A model generated the notes under the pieces. The model was not told the DNA's origin. It saw nothing but the letters and a program-made list of their open reading frames with translations, and did not search any database. From a virus, in IMG/VR virus record IMGVR_UViG_3300008051_000017, positions 1-23,824 of that record: a stretch of DNA of 23,824 nt, one strand, 5' to 3'. The translations under genes and the position numbers were made by a program. Shown in pieces: positions 1-8,241 of this stretch (position 1 is the first letter of the stretch; the number at the start of each line of letters is the position of its first letter).

Positions 1-120
1 CCACCTGAACCGCCACCAGAGTCGCCTCCGGTACCGGTGCTCTGTCCGTCACCTCTATTGCCACCTGAACCGCCACCAGAGTCGCCTCCGGTACCGGTGC
101 TCTGTCCGTCACCTCTATTG
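1..120. repeat. two perfect 60-bp tandem repeats inside a coding region
   Basis: Positions 1-60 and 61-120 are identical. The unit is a multiple of three and, on the minus strand, encodes a 20-residue Gly/Ser/Asp/Thr-rich unit (NRGDGQSTGTGGDSGGGSGG) in frame with the minus gene that starts at 350. The window edge coincides with a repeat boundary, so more copies may lie outside it. From position 121 only a short Gly-rich similarity to the unit remains. Confidence 0.95.
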
Positions 121-350
121 CCATCGCCACCGGCACCACCTGGTGGTGTTTCAGGCGGGGGCGGTGACCGCTTGGCTTTACTGGTGCCCTTGCCCTTTGC
201 CGGGGCACCCAGCTCAGCAATCACGCCCGCATCCACTAGGCGTTGCTCTTCGGCGGCATCCTTGGGCTTGTAGGGCTGACCAAGCTTGGCGAGAACTTCT
301 TTACCCTTTTCGATCTGCCCACGCACCACCACATATTGTTTAGCTGCCAT
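1..350 (-). CDS. head-region protein with Gly-rich repeat tail, partial (runs off left edge)
   Basis: The frame is open from an ATG at 350 to the window edge (about 116 residues, no stop) and is preceded by a strong GGAGG Shine-Dalgarno. The first ~55 residues form a small globular part (starts MAAKQYVVVRGQIEKGKEVL) that looks like a short domain common just downstream of phage capsid genes. A Lys/Pro-rich linker (SKAKRSPPPPETPP) follows, then two 20-residue Gly-rich repeats. It follows the major capsid gene on the same strand, where lambda has its head-completion gene FI, also a flexible low-complexity protein that aids packaging. An FI-like role is inferred from position only, as I see no sequence signature. 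A decoration or linker role is equally possible. Confidence 0.75.
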   Translation of the reverse strand, partial: MAAKQYVVVRGQIEKGKEVLAKLGQPYKPKDAAEEQRLVDAGVIAELGAPAKGKGTSKAKRSPPPPETPPGGAGGDGNRGDGQSTGTGGDSGGGSGGNRGDGQSTGTGGDSGGGSG

Positions 351-394
351 GATAACCTCCGCTGCTTATTTAAAAACGAATGTCTAGAAACCAA

Positions 395-418
395 TCACCC
401 CGCCATTTGGCGGGGTGA
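395..418 (-). terminator. perfect 10-bp hairpin after the capsid gene
   Basis: TCACCCCGCC (395-404) and GGCGGGGTGA (409-418) pair perfectly around a 4-nt loop, starting 2 nt beyond the capsid stop codon on the minus strand. Only a weak T-rich stretch follows (ATTGGTTT). It may be a partial terminator or an mRNA-stabilising hairpin that keeps capsid message abundant relative to the next gene. Confidence 0.6.
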
Positions 419-419
419 G

Positions 420-1460
420 TTAGACGACCTTGGCGAAGACGAAGGCGTCAGGTTCATGGAATCCGGGGATCGGTGCGGACTGCATTGATAGCCAGCGCAC
501 ACCCGCATCCTCATCGGGCCAGCTTTTGGGGTAGCGATCGACATCGAACAGACCACCTTCAATCGCTTTTACATCCTTGATCGCGCCATACAGCATGGAG
601 TTACGACTGGTGGTTGGGCCCACAATCAAGCCGCCGGCAGGAATCATCGGCTCATCTTCTAAGCCGCTGTCATCCTCTTCACCGTCCGGGGTGAACCACT
701 CTTCATACTGGTAAAGATCTAAACCAGGATCATTGAGATAACCCAAGTAAGTGACGCCGTCCGGCAACTGTTCAGGCTTGATCATTCCCATATCAACGCG
801 GCGAGTATTGAGCTTTTTCAACACTTCTTCGCTGTCCATGAAGGCATCCGCCGCTTCTGCGCTCATCACACACGCATTGGCGGTACGGCCACTCTTCTTC
901 GAGACTCGGCGCTTGTATTTACGTAAATCAGCAATGGGATCGGCACCGGCGGCAGTCCAAAGCGTGGCTTCAGTCACCATGTTGTCAGCGTCCATTTGGT
1001 AATCAATGAGGTCATTAACCCCTTCACCAATGATGGGTACCTGGCCAGTCGTTAGCGCTCGCGCAATCATCCACTCTTCGCGGCGGCTGATACGGTCATC
1101 CAGATCCTGCATATCACGGCCAAGCTGATCACCTGCACGATCCAGCGGGGTACGTGCAGAGTAGATATGCTCACCTGCCTGACGAACTAGTAACTCACCT
1201 GCAGTGGTCTCTAGCTTGGGCTTTACGTAAGCAGGTTTGTAGCTGCGCATTACAAAGCCTTGGCGATCGACCACGGTACCGGGGCGGTTGGGGCGAACGA
1301 ACGGCGCCATACGGCGGTTGCCTTTCATGATATCGATGTCGATATGCTCGGTGGTCGCCATGATGGGCGCAGCACCAAAGAAAGTCGTTGTCAGGAAACG
1401 ACGCGGACGCGGCATACGCTCCACAGCCGCAAGCATGGTGCGTAGGTCAAATAGGTCCAT
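420..1460 (-). CDS. major capsid protein, lambda gpE family
   Basis: This 346-residue protein has the length and character of lambda gpE (HK97 fold, Pfam Phage_cap_E), which forms the T=7 icosahedral shell. Recognisable parts are the N-terminal MDLFDLRTML and the segment around TTEHIDIDIMKGNRRMAPFV. The C-terminal part has an acidic insertion (DGEEDDSGLEDE) and then VGPTTSRNSMLYGAIKD. I chose ATG 1460 because GGAG lies 6 nt upstream. The frame extends to a TTG at 1472, but that codon overlaps the Shine-Dalgarno. The order protease, decoration protein, capsid matches lambda C-Nu3-D-E. The family assignment is from remembered motifs and gene order. Confidence 0.9.
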   Translation of the reverse strand: MDLFDLRTMLAAVERMPRPRRFLTTTFFGAAPIMATTEHIDIDIMKGNRRMAPFVRPNRPGTVVDRQGFVMRSYKPAYVKPKLETTAGELLVRQAGEHIYSARTPLDRAGDQLGRDMQDLDDRISRREEWMIARALTTGQVPIIGEGVNDLIDYQMDADNMVTEATLWTAAGADPIADLRKYKRRVSKKSGRTANACVMSAEAADAFMDSEEVLKKLNTRRVDMGMIKPEQLPDGVTYLGYLNDPGLDLYQYEEWFTPDGEEDDSGLEDEPMIPAGGLIVGPTTSRNSMLYGAIKDVKAIEGGLFDVDRYPKSWPDEDAGVRWLSMQSAPIPGFHEPDAFVFAKVV

Positions 1461-1514
1461 GGGGTTCTCCAAAAGGAAAGGAAAGGGTTCGCTAAGCGCT
1501 CGCTATCAGCCTGC

Positions 1515-1865
1515 TTAGTGGACGAACAGCGACCAGGGGCGCAGCGCTTTACGCACTGACGCGATGGTGTGACCTTCGCCAAGTGTTAGTGCGGCTGAGC
1601 GTAGGTCGCCGGTTAGCATCACTTCCGCTTCAACAGGGCCATCAGTGGCGTCAACGTCTTCCCAAAGCACCACGCTTGGGGACTCGCTGCCATCCGTCGC
1701 AGCGGATGCACTTAGTTTGTACTCTTCTGCAGCGGTAACTTCGCCAAGCACGCTGCCTTCTGCGAGCACTTCACCGGCGGCAATCATCACCATGGCAAAG
1801 CGAACCGGGAAATCACCACCGCGCAACTGGCTTTGACGGTGGGATGTTTGAGTCATGCCGGGCAT
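1515..1865 (-). CDS. head decoration protein, lambda gpD family
   Basis: This 116-residue protein sits between protease/scaffold and capsid genes, as gpD does in lambda. gpD-type trimers bind the expanded capsid at three-fold positions and stabilise it against DNA pressure. Family-like features are an N-terminal MTQTSHRQSQLRGGDFPVRF arm and a conserved core rich in small residues (EVTAAEEYKLSASAATDGSE). The first ATG at 1865 has AGGAG 7 nt upstream. A second ATG lies three codons later. The length is close to that of lambda gpD (110 residues). Confidence 0.85.
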   Translation of the reverse strand: MPGMTQTSHRQSQLRGGDFPVRFAMVMIAAGEVLAEGSVLGEVTAAEEYKLSASAATDGSESPSVVLWEDVDATDGPVEAEVMLTGDLRSAALTLGEGHTIASVRKALRPWSLFVH

Positions 1866-1901
1866 GGGCTTGCTCCTATCAGTAACTGGTTATGCGCGGG
1901 C

Positions 1902-2294
1902 TTACTTAGCCCAGCGCTTGGAAATGGCGTCCACCGCCTGGGCGCGCTCAGTTTCGGCAGCATCGCCATCCTTAGGCGGCGTGGTGGTACCGGCTTCAGT
2001 GCTGTCGCCCTTAATGCTTTGCAGGCTAATGCCGCGATCCGCAGCCGCTTTGAATAGCGCCAGGCCGGTGGCTTCTACGCTGTCGCCATTGGCCAGGGCC
2101 GCCGCGACTTCTTTTTCAAAGCCAGGCATTGCCAAGGCCTGAATGCCGATGCAACGCTGGCGTTCAGCCTCAGCCGCTTCAGTACGCAGCTTGTCGGTAT
2201 CGACGGTTTCAGCAGCGGCGATTTGAATTGTCTTCGGATCGGTACCGGCCTCGATCGCTGCCTGCAGCTCTGCCGTGGTTTTCACGGTGGTCAT
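1902..2294 (-). CDS. nested capsid scaffold protein (Nu3-like), in-frame internal start
   Basis: Inside the protease gene an ATG at 2294 is preceded by AGGAG at ordinary spacing (8-9 nt). It would give a 130-residue product beginning MTTVKTTAELQAAIEAG and sharing the protease C-terminus. In lambda the scaffold gpNu3 is made the same way from within gene C. The product is Ala/Glu-rich and predicted helical, as scaffolds are. The start signal is visible. The function is inferred from the lambda precedent and the position. Confidence 0.65.
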   Translation of the reverse strand: MTTVKTTAELQAAIEAGTDPKTIQIAAAETVDTDKLRTEAAEAERQRCIGIQALAMPGFEKEVAAALANGDSVEATGLALFKAAADRGISLQSIKGDSTEAGTTTPPKDGDAAETERAQAVDAISKRWAK

Positions 2295-3125
2295 AGTGAT
2301 GCTCCTGGGTTGGTTACTGGCAGATGAACCGGCCAGTTCGGCAATTAGGGATTCAAGCGAACCAAGGCGATCCGCCATACCCGCTTCGATCGCCAGCGCG
2401 CCAGTAGCTATACCGCCCTGACGGAAACGGTCGTTGACCTCTTCACGCGGGATATCGCGGTTGCGGGCCACTTTGTCGAGAAACACGTTGGCCAGCTCAT
2501 CTGTGCGCGTTTGCAGCTGCGCCCGGCCCGCTTCTGTTTCCAGGTCAGGTCGCTTGTTGGGCGCATTGCTGGAAACGATTTCGTAGCTCTTCTCACCGGG
2601 CTTGTCTTCGCGCTTACGCAGGCTCAGCACCACGCCCACGCTGCCCAGCTGTGCGGTGTCGTCCACCACCACTTCTTCAGCAGCGCTGGCAATCCAGTAC
2701 CCGGCACTAGCCGCCATACCGCTGACATAAGCAACCACACGCTTGCGGCCGCGCATGTTGTAGATCAGATCGCCCAGTTCATTGATACCGGTAGCTTCAC
2801 CACCTGGTGTATCAAACACCGGAATGATCGCTTTAATAGCCGGGTCGTCGAACGCGGTCTGAAAGTCAGTCGCCAACACTTGGGTACTGGTGGCTCCGCT
2901 GATCTCAGTGAACAAATTGGCGTAGCGGAAGATGGGACCAGTTACCGGAATAACGGCCACGCCGTCGCGCACGGTAACGTTACGCGTGTTATCAAGTGAA
3001 CGGCCCAAGCGTGCTTCCAGGGCTTCCACATCACCCTGCCGATCCGCCACGGACATGACAGTATCAAGCGCTTCGCTGGTGATCAGCCACGGGCGACCCG
3101 CCGCTAGTTCCAGTGCGGTTCTCAT
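1902..3125 (-). CDS. prohead protease, S49 (SppA-like), with C-terminal scaffold region
   Basis: This 407-residue lambda gpC-type protein has an N-terminal ClpP-fold serine protease followed by an assembly scaffold. The oxyanion region PVFDTPGGE is at ~102-110. The nucleophile is probably Ser140 in MAASAGYW. Lys191 in the NKRPDL segment, 51 residues later, is at the spacing of the Ser-Lys dyad of short S49 enzymes. From ~278 the sequence turns Ala/Glu/Thr-rich and helical, as in scaffolds. I use the ATG at 3125 because GGAG is 7 nt upstream. The ATG at 3131 is only 1 nt from that Shine-Dalgarno. It is likely to process scaffold and portal during prohead maturation. Confidence 0.88.
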   Translation of the reverse strand: MRTALELAAGRPWLITSEALDTVMSVADRQGDVEALEARLGRSLDNTRNVTVRDGVAVIPVTGPIFRYANLFTEISGATSTQVLATDFQTAFDDPAIKAIIPVFDTPGGEATGINELGDLIYNMRGRKRVVAYVSGMAASAGYWIASAAEEVVVDDTAQLGSVGVVLSLRKREDKPGEKSYEIVSSNAPNKRPDLETEAGRAQLQTRTDELANVFLDKVARNRDIPREEVNDRFRQGGIATGALAIEAGMADRLGSLESLIAELAGSSASNQPRSITMTTVKTTAELQAAIEAGTDPKTIQIAAAETVDTDKLRTEAAEAERQRCIGIQALAMPGFEKEVAAALANGDSVEATGLALFKAAADRGISLQSIKGDSTEAGTTTPPKDGDAAETERAQAVDAISKRWAK

Positions 3126-3165
3126 AGTCATACTCCAAAAGGAAAGCCCTGCTCAGTGGCAGGGC

Positions 3166-4833
3166 TTAGGCGGTGTGCTGGTTCGGTTGTGAGTCTGTTT
3201 TGGCGTCGTCATCGTGAATCTTGCCGCCAATATAGAGCGGCACGCCATCTTCATTTTTACGCTTGATCTCGCGGGCGCGGTCATTGTGAACGTCTTCCCA
3301 ATCCTCACCGTGCAGCGCCATGGTTTCCAGATGTTCGTTACTGGTGCCGTTGGCGATGCGCTCGGTCGCGGCGCGGGCGTCAATCAGTTCGTTGAGTGAC
3401 CCTAACGGCTCACCAATCCAAAGCGAGCGAACATAGGCACGGCGCTTTGCCGGGTCTCGGTACCCTTGCAGAGTGATCATGCCGTTGGCGACCATCTCAT
3501 CAATGACCAGCTCATAAATCGGCTGGCACCATTGCACAGTCAAGTGGTGGCGGCGCTGTTTTACGAATTTAAATAGCTGGTTGAATGCAGCCCGGGCAGC
3601 GGTGTAACTGGTCGAGAAGTGCATCAATAGCACTTCTGCGGGCTGATCCAGCGCGGCGCCGATCTCTTTGACGATCGCCATAAAAAATGGATCGAATTCT
3701 GGATTAGGCCGGTTGGAACTAATCGGTACCGGTTTGGCGCCTTCTTCTAAATCCCAGACTGCGCCCTCGCCTAACGTCAGGCTGTCGCCTTCCGGTTCGT
3801 GGTCCCGGTTGCTTTGCACCACTGGCCGCGCTGGCTTATTGGGATCGTTGCTCTGCGCATCCCACATTGTGGCTCCGCCACCAATGCCTTGCTCCTCATC
3901 AGTATCACCATGCGTAATGGCCACCGTGAACATCGCGCTGATTACGGCGGCGGTTAGCTCCGCTTGGCTGAACCGCTCCAGCTTCTGCAGCGCTTCCAGA
4001 ATGGGTGCCAGATAAGGAACGCCGCGAACCTGGCTTGGCCTGTCTTTTTCGTTCATCAACTGCATGATCCGCCGGCGGCCTGTTTCGGCGCCGAATACCG
4101 GTACCCAATCCCAGGTGTGCCGAGTCAGATGATCGCTTGGGTAGCCGCTGCATAACCTTACGTGAGTTGGCCTACCAAGCCGATCCAGGCGAATACCATC
4201 CTGTTCACGTTCGGTGTTCAGAGTATTTAGGGGGTTACCGATACGTTCGGCTTCCACAAGCTGCAGCTTTAGGCCAAACAGGCCACCTACCCGCTTATCA
4301 AACGGTGTGAAGCCAAACACATCGCCGCTGGCAAGCGCACTGACGAAAGCCAGCCGTTGCTGCATGTAGAAGTCCATCGTGGCTTCCGCATCGCATTCAT
4401 TTGGATCCTGCGCCCAAAGGGCGAAGCCGCGTGCCAGTTGATCATTGAGGGCATCGGTGGCATCGTCATCCAGTCCCAGCACCTTGCCGTCTACATTCGG
4501 GCGAACGGTTAACCCCATTCCCACCACGTTGGTAGCGGCGCGGCTGATCGCAGCACGGCCAATCATATGGTTGCGGTAGGCATCTCGTGACCGGGCAATC
4601 AGCGTTTCCCGCTCGCTGGTCGGTGTATCCTGCCGGGGGCTGCCCAAGCCGGGAATCCAGCTCAACATGCTACGGATCATGCGGCTTGCACCACGGTGGC
4701 GGGTCTCGCTGCCAACGTTGGCGCGGCTGCTGGGCTGGGTGGCCTTGAGGCGTTTAATCTCTTCCATCGCCTGTTGGGCTTGGGTCTCTGCCAGCTTCGC
4801 CCGGGCACCGCCTAAATTCCTCAAAATGCCCAT
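3166..4833 (-). CDS. portal protein, lambda gpB family
   Basis: This 555-residue protein belongs to the lambda-type portal family (Pfam Phage_portal_2). It forms the dodecameric ring at one capsid vertex through which DNA is packaged and to which the tail connector binds. Typical features are the segment RDAYRNHMIGRAAISRAATNVVG near residue 90 (shown here as family signature only in part), the central VEAERIGNP and a C-terminal FKFVKQRR-containing helix. The gene starts with ATG 4833, 3 nt past the gpW-like stop, so the two are probably translationally coupled. Length is close to lambda gpB (533). Confidence 0.9.
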   Translation of the reverse strand: MGILRNLGGARAKLAETQAQQAMEEIKRLKATQPSSRANVGSETRHRGASRMIRSMLSWIPGLGSPRQDTPTSERETLIARSRDAYRNHMIGRAAISRAATNVVGMGLTVRPNVDGKVLGLDDDATDALNDQLARGFALWAQDPNECDAEATMDFYMQQRLAFVSALASGDVFGFTPFDKRVGGLFGLKLQLVEAERIGNPLNTLNTEREQDGIRLDRLGRPTHVRLCSGYPSDHLTRHTWDWVPVFGAETGRRRIMQLMNEKDRPSQVRGVPYLAPILEALQKLERFSQAELTAAVISAMFTVAITHGDTDEEQGIGGGATMWDAQSNDPNKPARPVVQSNRDHEPEGDSLTLGEGAVWDLEEGAKPVPISSNRPNPEFDPFFMAIVKEIGAALDQPAEVLLMHFSTSYTAARAAFNQLFKFVKQRRHHLTVQWCQPIYELVIDEMVANGMITLQGYRDPAKRRAYVRSLWIGEPLGSLNELIDARAATERIANGTSNEHLETMALHGEDWEDVHNDRAREIKRKNEDGVPLYIGGKIHDDDAKTDSQPNQHTA

Positions 4834-4836
4834 GGC

Positions 4837-5058
4837 TTAAAACCCCACATAGCGAATGCGGTTTCGCCCACGGCCACGTGTGGCGGCTTGTTCTTTCGCT
4901 GCCAGCTTTGCGTAGTGAACTTCCATGCGCTGCAGGGTGCCCAGATCAGCGCGGGTATATTGCCGCTCTCCAAAGCGCCATGACTGCGAACCCGACAAAA
5001 TCTTATCGATCGCTTCACGCACCAGGGCCAGGCGGTCGGTGTAGGTTTGTTGGGTCAT
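4837..5058 (-). CDS. head-tail joining protein, gpW family
   Basis: This 73-residue protein lies between the large terminase and portal genes, exactly the position and size of lambda gpW (68 residues), which fills the portal channel after packaging. It shows the expected small alpha/beta pattern: an N-terminal helix (TYTDRLALVREAIDKIL), a short hairpin around SWRFGERQYTRADL and a second helix (LQRMEVHYAKLAAKEQA), then a basic tail. Its ATG at 5058 overlaps the terminase stop (ATGA). Confidence 0.85.
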   Translation of the reverse strand: MTQQTYTDRLALVREAIDKILSGSQSWRFGERQYTRADLGTLQRMEVHYAKLAAKEQAATRGRGRNRIRYVGF

Positions 5059-7052
5059 ACGCTTCGGTTCCTCATACGGCGTCCACGACGGCGGCCAGCG
5101 GTTGGCTGAGCCGGTATTTCTGCCGGTGATTCAAACAGGGTGGTTTGGGTTAGCGTCGCTTCGAGTCGATCCCAGTCGCTTGCCCTCAGCACGTGGGTTC
5201 GGCAGCTGCGCGCCGCGTGCAATGCGTACACTTCGCAATCCAGCGCTTCGTTTGGCTTGCCGGCCTTCTTCTGCCATACGCGTTTACGTGGGTTTCTCGG
5301 ATGCGGCGCTTTTACTTCCGCTGTCAGCTGTTCCCAGTAGTCGGGGCGAACATCTTGGTACCAGTGCATACGACCGGGGCCAGTGCCCTTAAGCCGTATG
5401 CGGGCGTCAATCAGATCCTTAGCTTTATGGGTACCGACGATGAACGGGCGCAGGCCGTACTTATCGGCCTTGGTGTTTTTGCTGTTCGTGTCATCCGATA
5501 TCTTGGGCCGGCTGAAGATCTCTTTATTCTCGCTATTCAGCGAGGCACCTTTAACGGCCATGACGCCGTGCCGCTGACGTGCTCGCACGTAGTGATAAAT
5601 AGCATCACTGGTGTGGCCGTCTGAGCTATCGATACCCACTGCAGAAACCCGAAGCGATGCACCACTCTCATGTTCAAAGCCGGTGGTCATGAGCTTGTCT
5701 AGCTCTTCATATACCGGATCGGCTTTATCCATCGTGTTGCCGTAGAGCTCGCCCCAGTAGATCAGCCAGCTTTCTTCGCCACGGCCCCAGGCGCGTATTA
5801 CCACCGCTAGGCGGTCGTGTTGCACATCGATACCAGCCGTGAGCAGCAAGCCACCACGAGGGATGGTTTTCTCTGCATACTCTTCGGCGCGATCCTTCAG
5901 CTCATCAACTTCCGGCGCATCACCTTTGAACTGATACGCCAGGCCCATTGAACTGTTGGTGAATACGATCAGATCGCTAAAATCGCCCTGCTCAGCGTTG
6001 TGCTGTGCTGAAAGCCACTTCTCCATCAGCTTCGCGAAGCGTGAATCGGGGAATGTGCTTAGCAACTCATTCATGTAGTAACCGGCCACACCGCGAAACT
6101 CAGCGGTGGCTACCCATTTCCCTTTACGCAGGTTTGCGTTCTTATCCCGATCGTTCCACTCGCTACCGCAATGCGGGCAGGCGTAAACGGTTTGCTCTGG
6201 CCGGAATGCGCCATAAATGGGATGCGGCTGTTCAGCCGTCGTCGGGCATACCAAGTTATCGAAACTCAGCTCGTGCGATTCACCACAGTGATGGCACGGC
6301 ACCAGGCAGCGGCGCTTGTCGCTCAGTTGCATTTCCGCTTCGATAGAAGAGATACCCGCGATGGTGGGCGTTCCACCGATGATGTACTTCTTACGACCCC
6401 GGCCGTAGGTTTTGCCACGCTCTTTGAGCAGCAGGATCGAATCACCCTGCCCCTTTAGATTTAGGTTGCAGTCGTCAGGCTCTTCGACAAAGCCGCGGGG
6501 GCTGGGAGTCGACTTCACCGACGATGGTGAATTGGAACCCACCAACTTCAGGAAGCCGCCCGGGAAGCGCTTGAACTGCTGGCGTTGCTGCAGCTTTCGC
6601 GAGCGTAGGTCTATTTTGTTGCGCAGCCGTGGTGTTGCTTCCACCATCGGCTCAAATTTTTCCGCCACATACTCTTTAGCGGCACCGTCTTTCGGAAATA
6701 GGCCGATGATCGGCGAGGGGTCAATGTCGATCCAGCGGCCTAGCGCATTACCCAGCACACCGGATGTCCACGCGACCTGCGCTGATTTCTGACAGCACAC
6801 TTCTTCAACGTTGGGATCGTCGATGGCTTCCAGTGGTCCACCTGGAAGTGCAAGCGCGGGCGTTACGTGGATGCTGTATTTACCAGGTCTGGCTGTTTCT
6901 ACCTCACTCATCCAGCGGTGTTTGTTTGCCCAATCCATAGTGCCAATACGTTCTGGCGGGGCCCACTTTTTTGCCAACTTGCTTGCCCATCGCGCAGCGT
7001 TACGCTTCAGCGCTCTCCGCATCTTCCGGTTCAAGTTGGCTGCTGGATTCAT
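5055..7052 (-). CDS. terminase large subunit, lambda gpA family
   Basis: This 665-residue DNA-packaging motor and nuclease belongs to the GpA family (Pfam Phage_GPA). The ATPase region carries the lambda-type P-loop variant KSAQVAWT (residues 89-96). A Cys-rich part (CHHCGE ... CPHCGS, about residues 255-300) looks like a zinc-binding insertion found in this family. The nuclease half contains the acidic segment GIDVQHDRLAVVIRAWG. It cuts concatemers at cos and pumps DNA through the portal. Its 5' end overlaps the small subunit by 53 nt in another frame, and its stop overlaps the gpW-like start. Confidence 0.93.
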   Translation of the reverse strand: MNPAANLNRKMRRALKRNAARWASKLAKKWAPPERIGTMDWANKHRWMSEVETARPGKYSIHVTPALALPGGPLEAIDDPNVEEVCCQKSAQVAWTSGVLGNALGRWIDIDPSPIIGLFPKDGAAKEYVAEKFEPMVEATPRLRNKIDLRSRKLQQRQQFKRFPGGFLKLVGSNSPSSVKSTPSPRGFVEEPDDCNLNLKGQGDSILLLKERGKTYGRGRKKYIIGGTPTIAGISSIEAEMQLSDKRRCLVPCHHCGESHELSFDNLVCPTTAEQPHPIYGAFRPEQTVYACPHCGSEWNDRDKNANLRKGKWVATAEFRGVAGYYMNELLSTFPDSRFAKLMEKWLSAQHNAEQGDFSDLIVFTNSSMGLAYQFKGDAPEVDELKDRAEEYAEKTIPRGGLLLTAGIDVQHDRLAVVIRAWGRGEESWLIYWGELYGNTMDKADPVYEELDKLMTTGFEHESGASLRVSAVGIDSSDGHTSDAIYHYVRARQRHGVMAVKGASLNSENKEIFSRPKISDDTNSKNTKADKYGLRPFIVGTHKAKDLIDARIRLKGTGPGRMHWYQDVRPDYWEQLTAEVKAPHPRNPRKRVWQKKAGKPNEALDCEVYALHAARSCRTHVLRASDWDRLEATLTQTTLFESPAEIPAQPTAGRRRGRRMRNRSV

Positions 7053-7554
7053 AGTTACTCAGTGTGCTTAACGCATCCTCGATATGACGGCGGATCACAG
7101 ACACATCCACCTCTTCGCCCAAAATTGCTGTTAGCTCAGCAGCCAACGCATCGGGCATGTTAAACAACAGCTCAGCGCGTGCGGCTTCCACCAGGGCGTC
7201 ATACTCAACGTCTAAATCATCGGGCATGACTAGAACGTCATCTTCTTTCAGCATCTCGCGTTCGAGCTGATCACCGCGCAAACGGTCAAGGCGATCTTTG
7301 GCAGACTCGCGGGTAGTGTCATTTGCACGAACCATTAGCCAGGCCAAAACCTCAGCCGGTGAATACTCGTTGCTGGCACCACGGCCAGCGGACACCGCCA
7401 CCGGTAAGCCCTTTTGCTGCCAGTCAGTCAGCGTCCTTTCGGAGACTTCAAGCAGCTCAGATAACGCCCGCTTGTTTAACGATGCGGGCAAGCCAGCAGC
7501 GTGCCAGTTAAGCAACGCCAGCTGACAAACGTTGATCAACTCAACTGACGTCAT
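7000..7554 (-). CDS. terminase small subunit, Nu1-like
   Basis: This 184-residue protein lies directly upstream of the large terminase. A winged helix-turn-helix is visible around residues 28-55 (LSELLEVSERTLTDWQQKGL), as in lambda gpNu1, which binds cosB and recruits gpA. The middle is a charged helical stretch (RESAKDRLDRLRGDQLERE) and the C-terminus is acidic. The ATG at 7554 has only a weak AGG upstream. The long overlap with the next gene is normal for Nu1-A pairs. Confidence 0.85.
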   Translation of the reverse strand: MTSVELINVCQLALLNWHAAGLPASLNKRALSELLEVSERTLTDWQQKGLPVAVSAGRGASNEYSPAEVLAWLMVRANDTTRESAKDRLDRLRGDQLEREMLKEDDVLVMPDDLDVEYDALVEAARAELLFNMPDALAAELTAILGEEVDVSVIRRHIEDALSTLSNYESSSQLEPEDAESAEA

Positions 7555-7670
7555 GCTGCTAACCTATTGATGAGATTAAAAGTAAGGAAGCCATGCACAC
7601 TTTTTAGCTGCACGAATTCCGCGGCTATGTTCCCCCGTATACCGCGCTGCCTAGCCAGAAGGACCCACGG
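7555..7670. other. intergenic region in the position of cos
   Basis: This 116-bp stretch without a gene lies between Rz1 and the small terminase, where lambda carries cos. It holds one imperfect dyad, CGCGGCTAT (7620-7628) and ATACCGCG (7639-7646), around a C-rich centre. lambda cosN is also a GC-rich imperfect dyad. Assignment rests on position, symmetry and the lambda-type terminase. The cut site cannot be read from the sequence. Confidence 0.35.
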
Positions 7671-7949
7671 TTATTGCTCACCCGCCGACCCAGGCTTTAG
7701 CAACAGCTGATACACCGACTCACGGTCAGCATTGGCACGGCGCCGCAGTGATTCATAGTCTGCAAGCAACTGGAGCAGATCGCGGTTATGCGACACACGA
7801 CGCCTGGGCTCACTCAGTGGCGTCACTAGATGTGGCGGCACTTCCGGCATCACCAGCACCGGCACTGTCACCGGCTTCGGGGAGCTCGCGCACCCAGTCG
7901 CCAACAACAGCAGGCAGAGGCTGCCCAGCCCAATCACTAGTCGTTGCAT
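7671..7949 (-). CDS. Rz1: spanin outer-membrane lipoprotein, Rz1-like
   Basis: This 92-residue protein has a lipoprotein signal: MQRLVIGLGSLCLLLLATGC with a LATGC lipobox, so Cys20 should be lipidated and the protein anchored in the outer membrane. After it comes a Pro-rich stretch (PKPVTVPVLVMPEVPPH), typical of Rz1. The gene starts inside the Rz-like gene in another frame (7810-7949), the classic Rz/Rz1 arrangement, but extends well past it. It is longer than lambda Rz1. With Rz it forms the spanin that fuses inner and outer membranes at lysis, which also supports a Gram-negative host. Confidence 0.82.
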   Translation of the reverse strand: MQRLVIGLGSLCLLLLATGCASSPKPVTVPVLVMPEVPPHLVTPLSEPRRRVSHNRDLLQLLADYESLRRRANADRESVYQLLLKPGSAGEQ

Positions 7950-8241
7950 CGTCTCTCTCCAGTTGCTGGGCCGTCTTGCGCATCATGTCTACTAGCTCAG
8001 TGTCACGCTGCAGTTGCTCATCACGTGCTGATAGCACCGCACTCAGTGTGTTGATCTGCTCACGCTGCCAGCGCTGGTGTTCCTGCAGGATCTCCACCTG
8101 ATCGTTTGCCCGAGCTAATCGCGTTTCGGTTGCCGATAGTTGCAACGCATACTGCCGCGCCTGCATGCCAGCAAAGATCGTGATGCCCAACAGTCCAGCG
8201 ACCATCCAGCCAGACAAGTTGCCTAAGATGCGCTTAATCAT
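7810..8241 (-). CDS. Rz: spanin inner-membrane subunit, Rz-like
   Basis: This 143-residue protein has an N-terminal membrane anchor (about residues 5-25, LSGWMVAGLLGITIFAG). A long periplasmic coiled coil follows (SATETRLARANDQVEILQEH and onwards), then a Gly/Ala/Ser-rich tail. This is the i-spanin pattern. I chose ATG 8241 because it overlaps the holin stop as ATGA. A GTG at 8250 is possible. The end overlaps Rz1. Confidence 0.8.
   Translation of the reverse strand: MIKRILGNLSGWMVAGLLGITIFAGMQARQYALQLSATETRLARANDQVEILQEHQRWQREQINTLSAVLSARDEQLQRDTELVDMMRKTAQQLERDDATTSDWAGQPLPAVVGDWVRELPEAGDSAGAGDAGSAATSSDATE

Noticed and set aside
1-120. CRISPR or mobile element repeat
   Set aside because: The repeats are in-frame, contiguous and coding, with no spacer.
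2511-2999. 162-codon plus-strand open frame
   Set aside because: It is antisense to the conserved S49 protease domain, with no ribosome-binding site. It is a shadow of that gene's codon bias.
5102-5624. Plus-strand open frames within the terminase region
   Set aside because: They are antisense to the large terminase gene and lack start signals.
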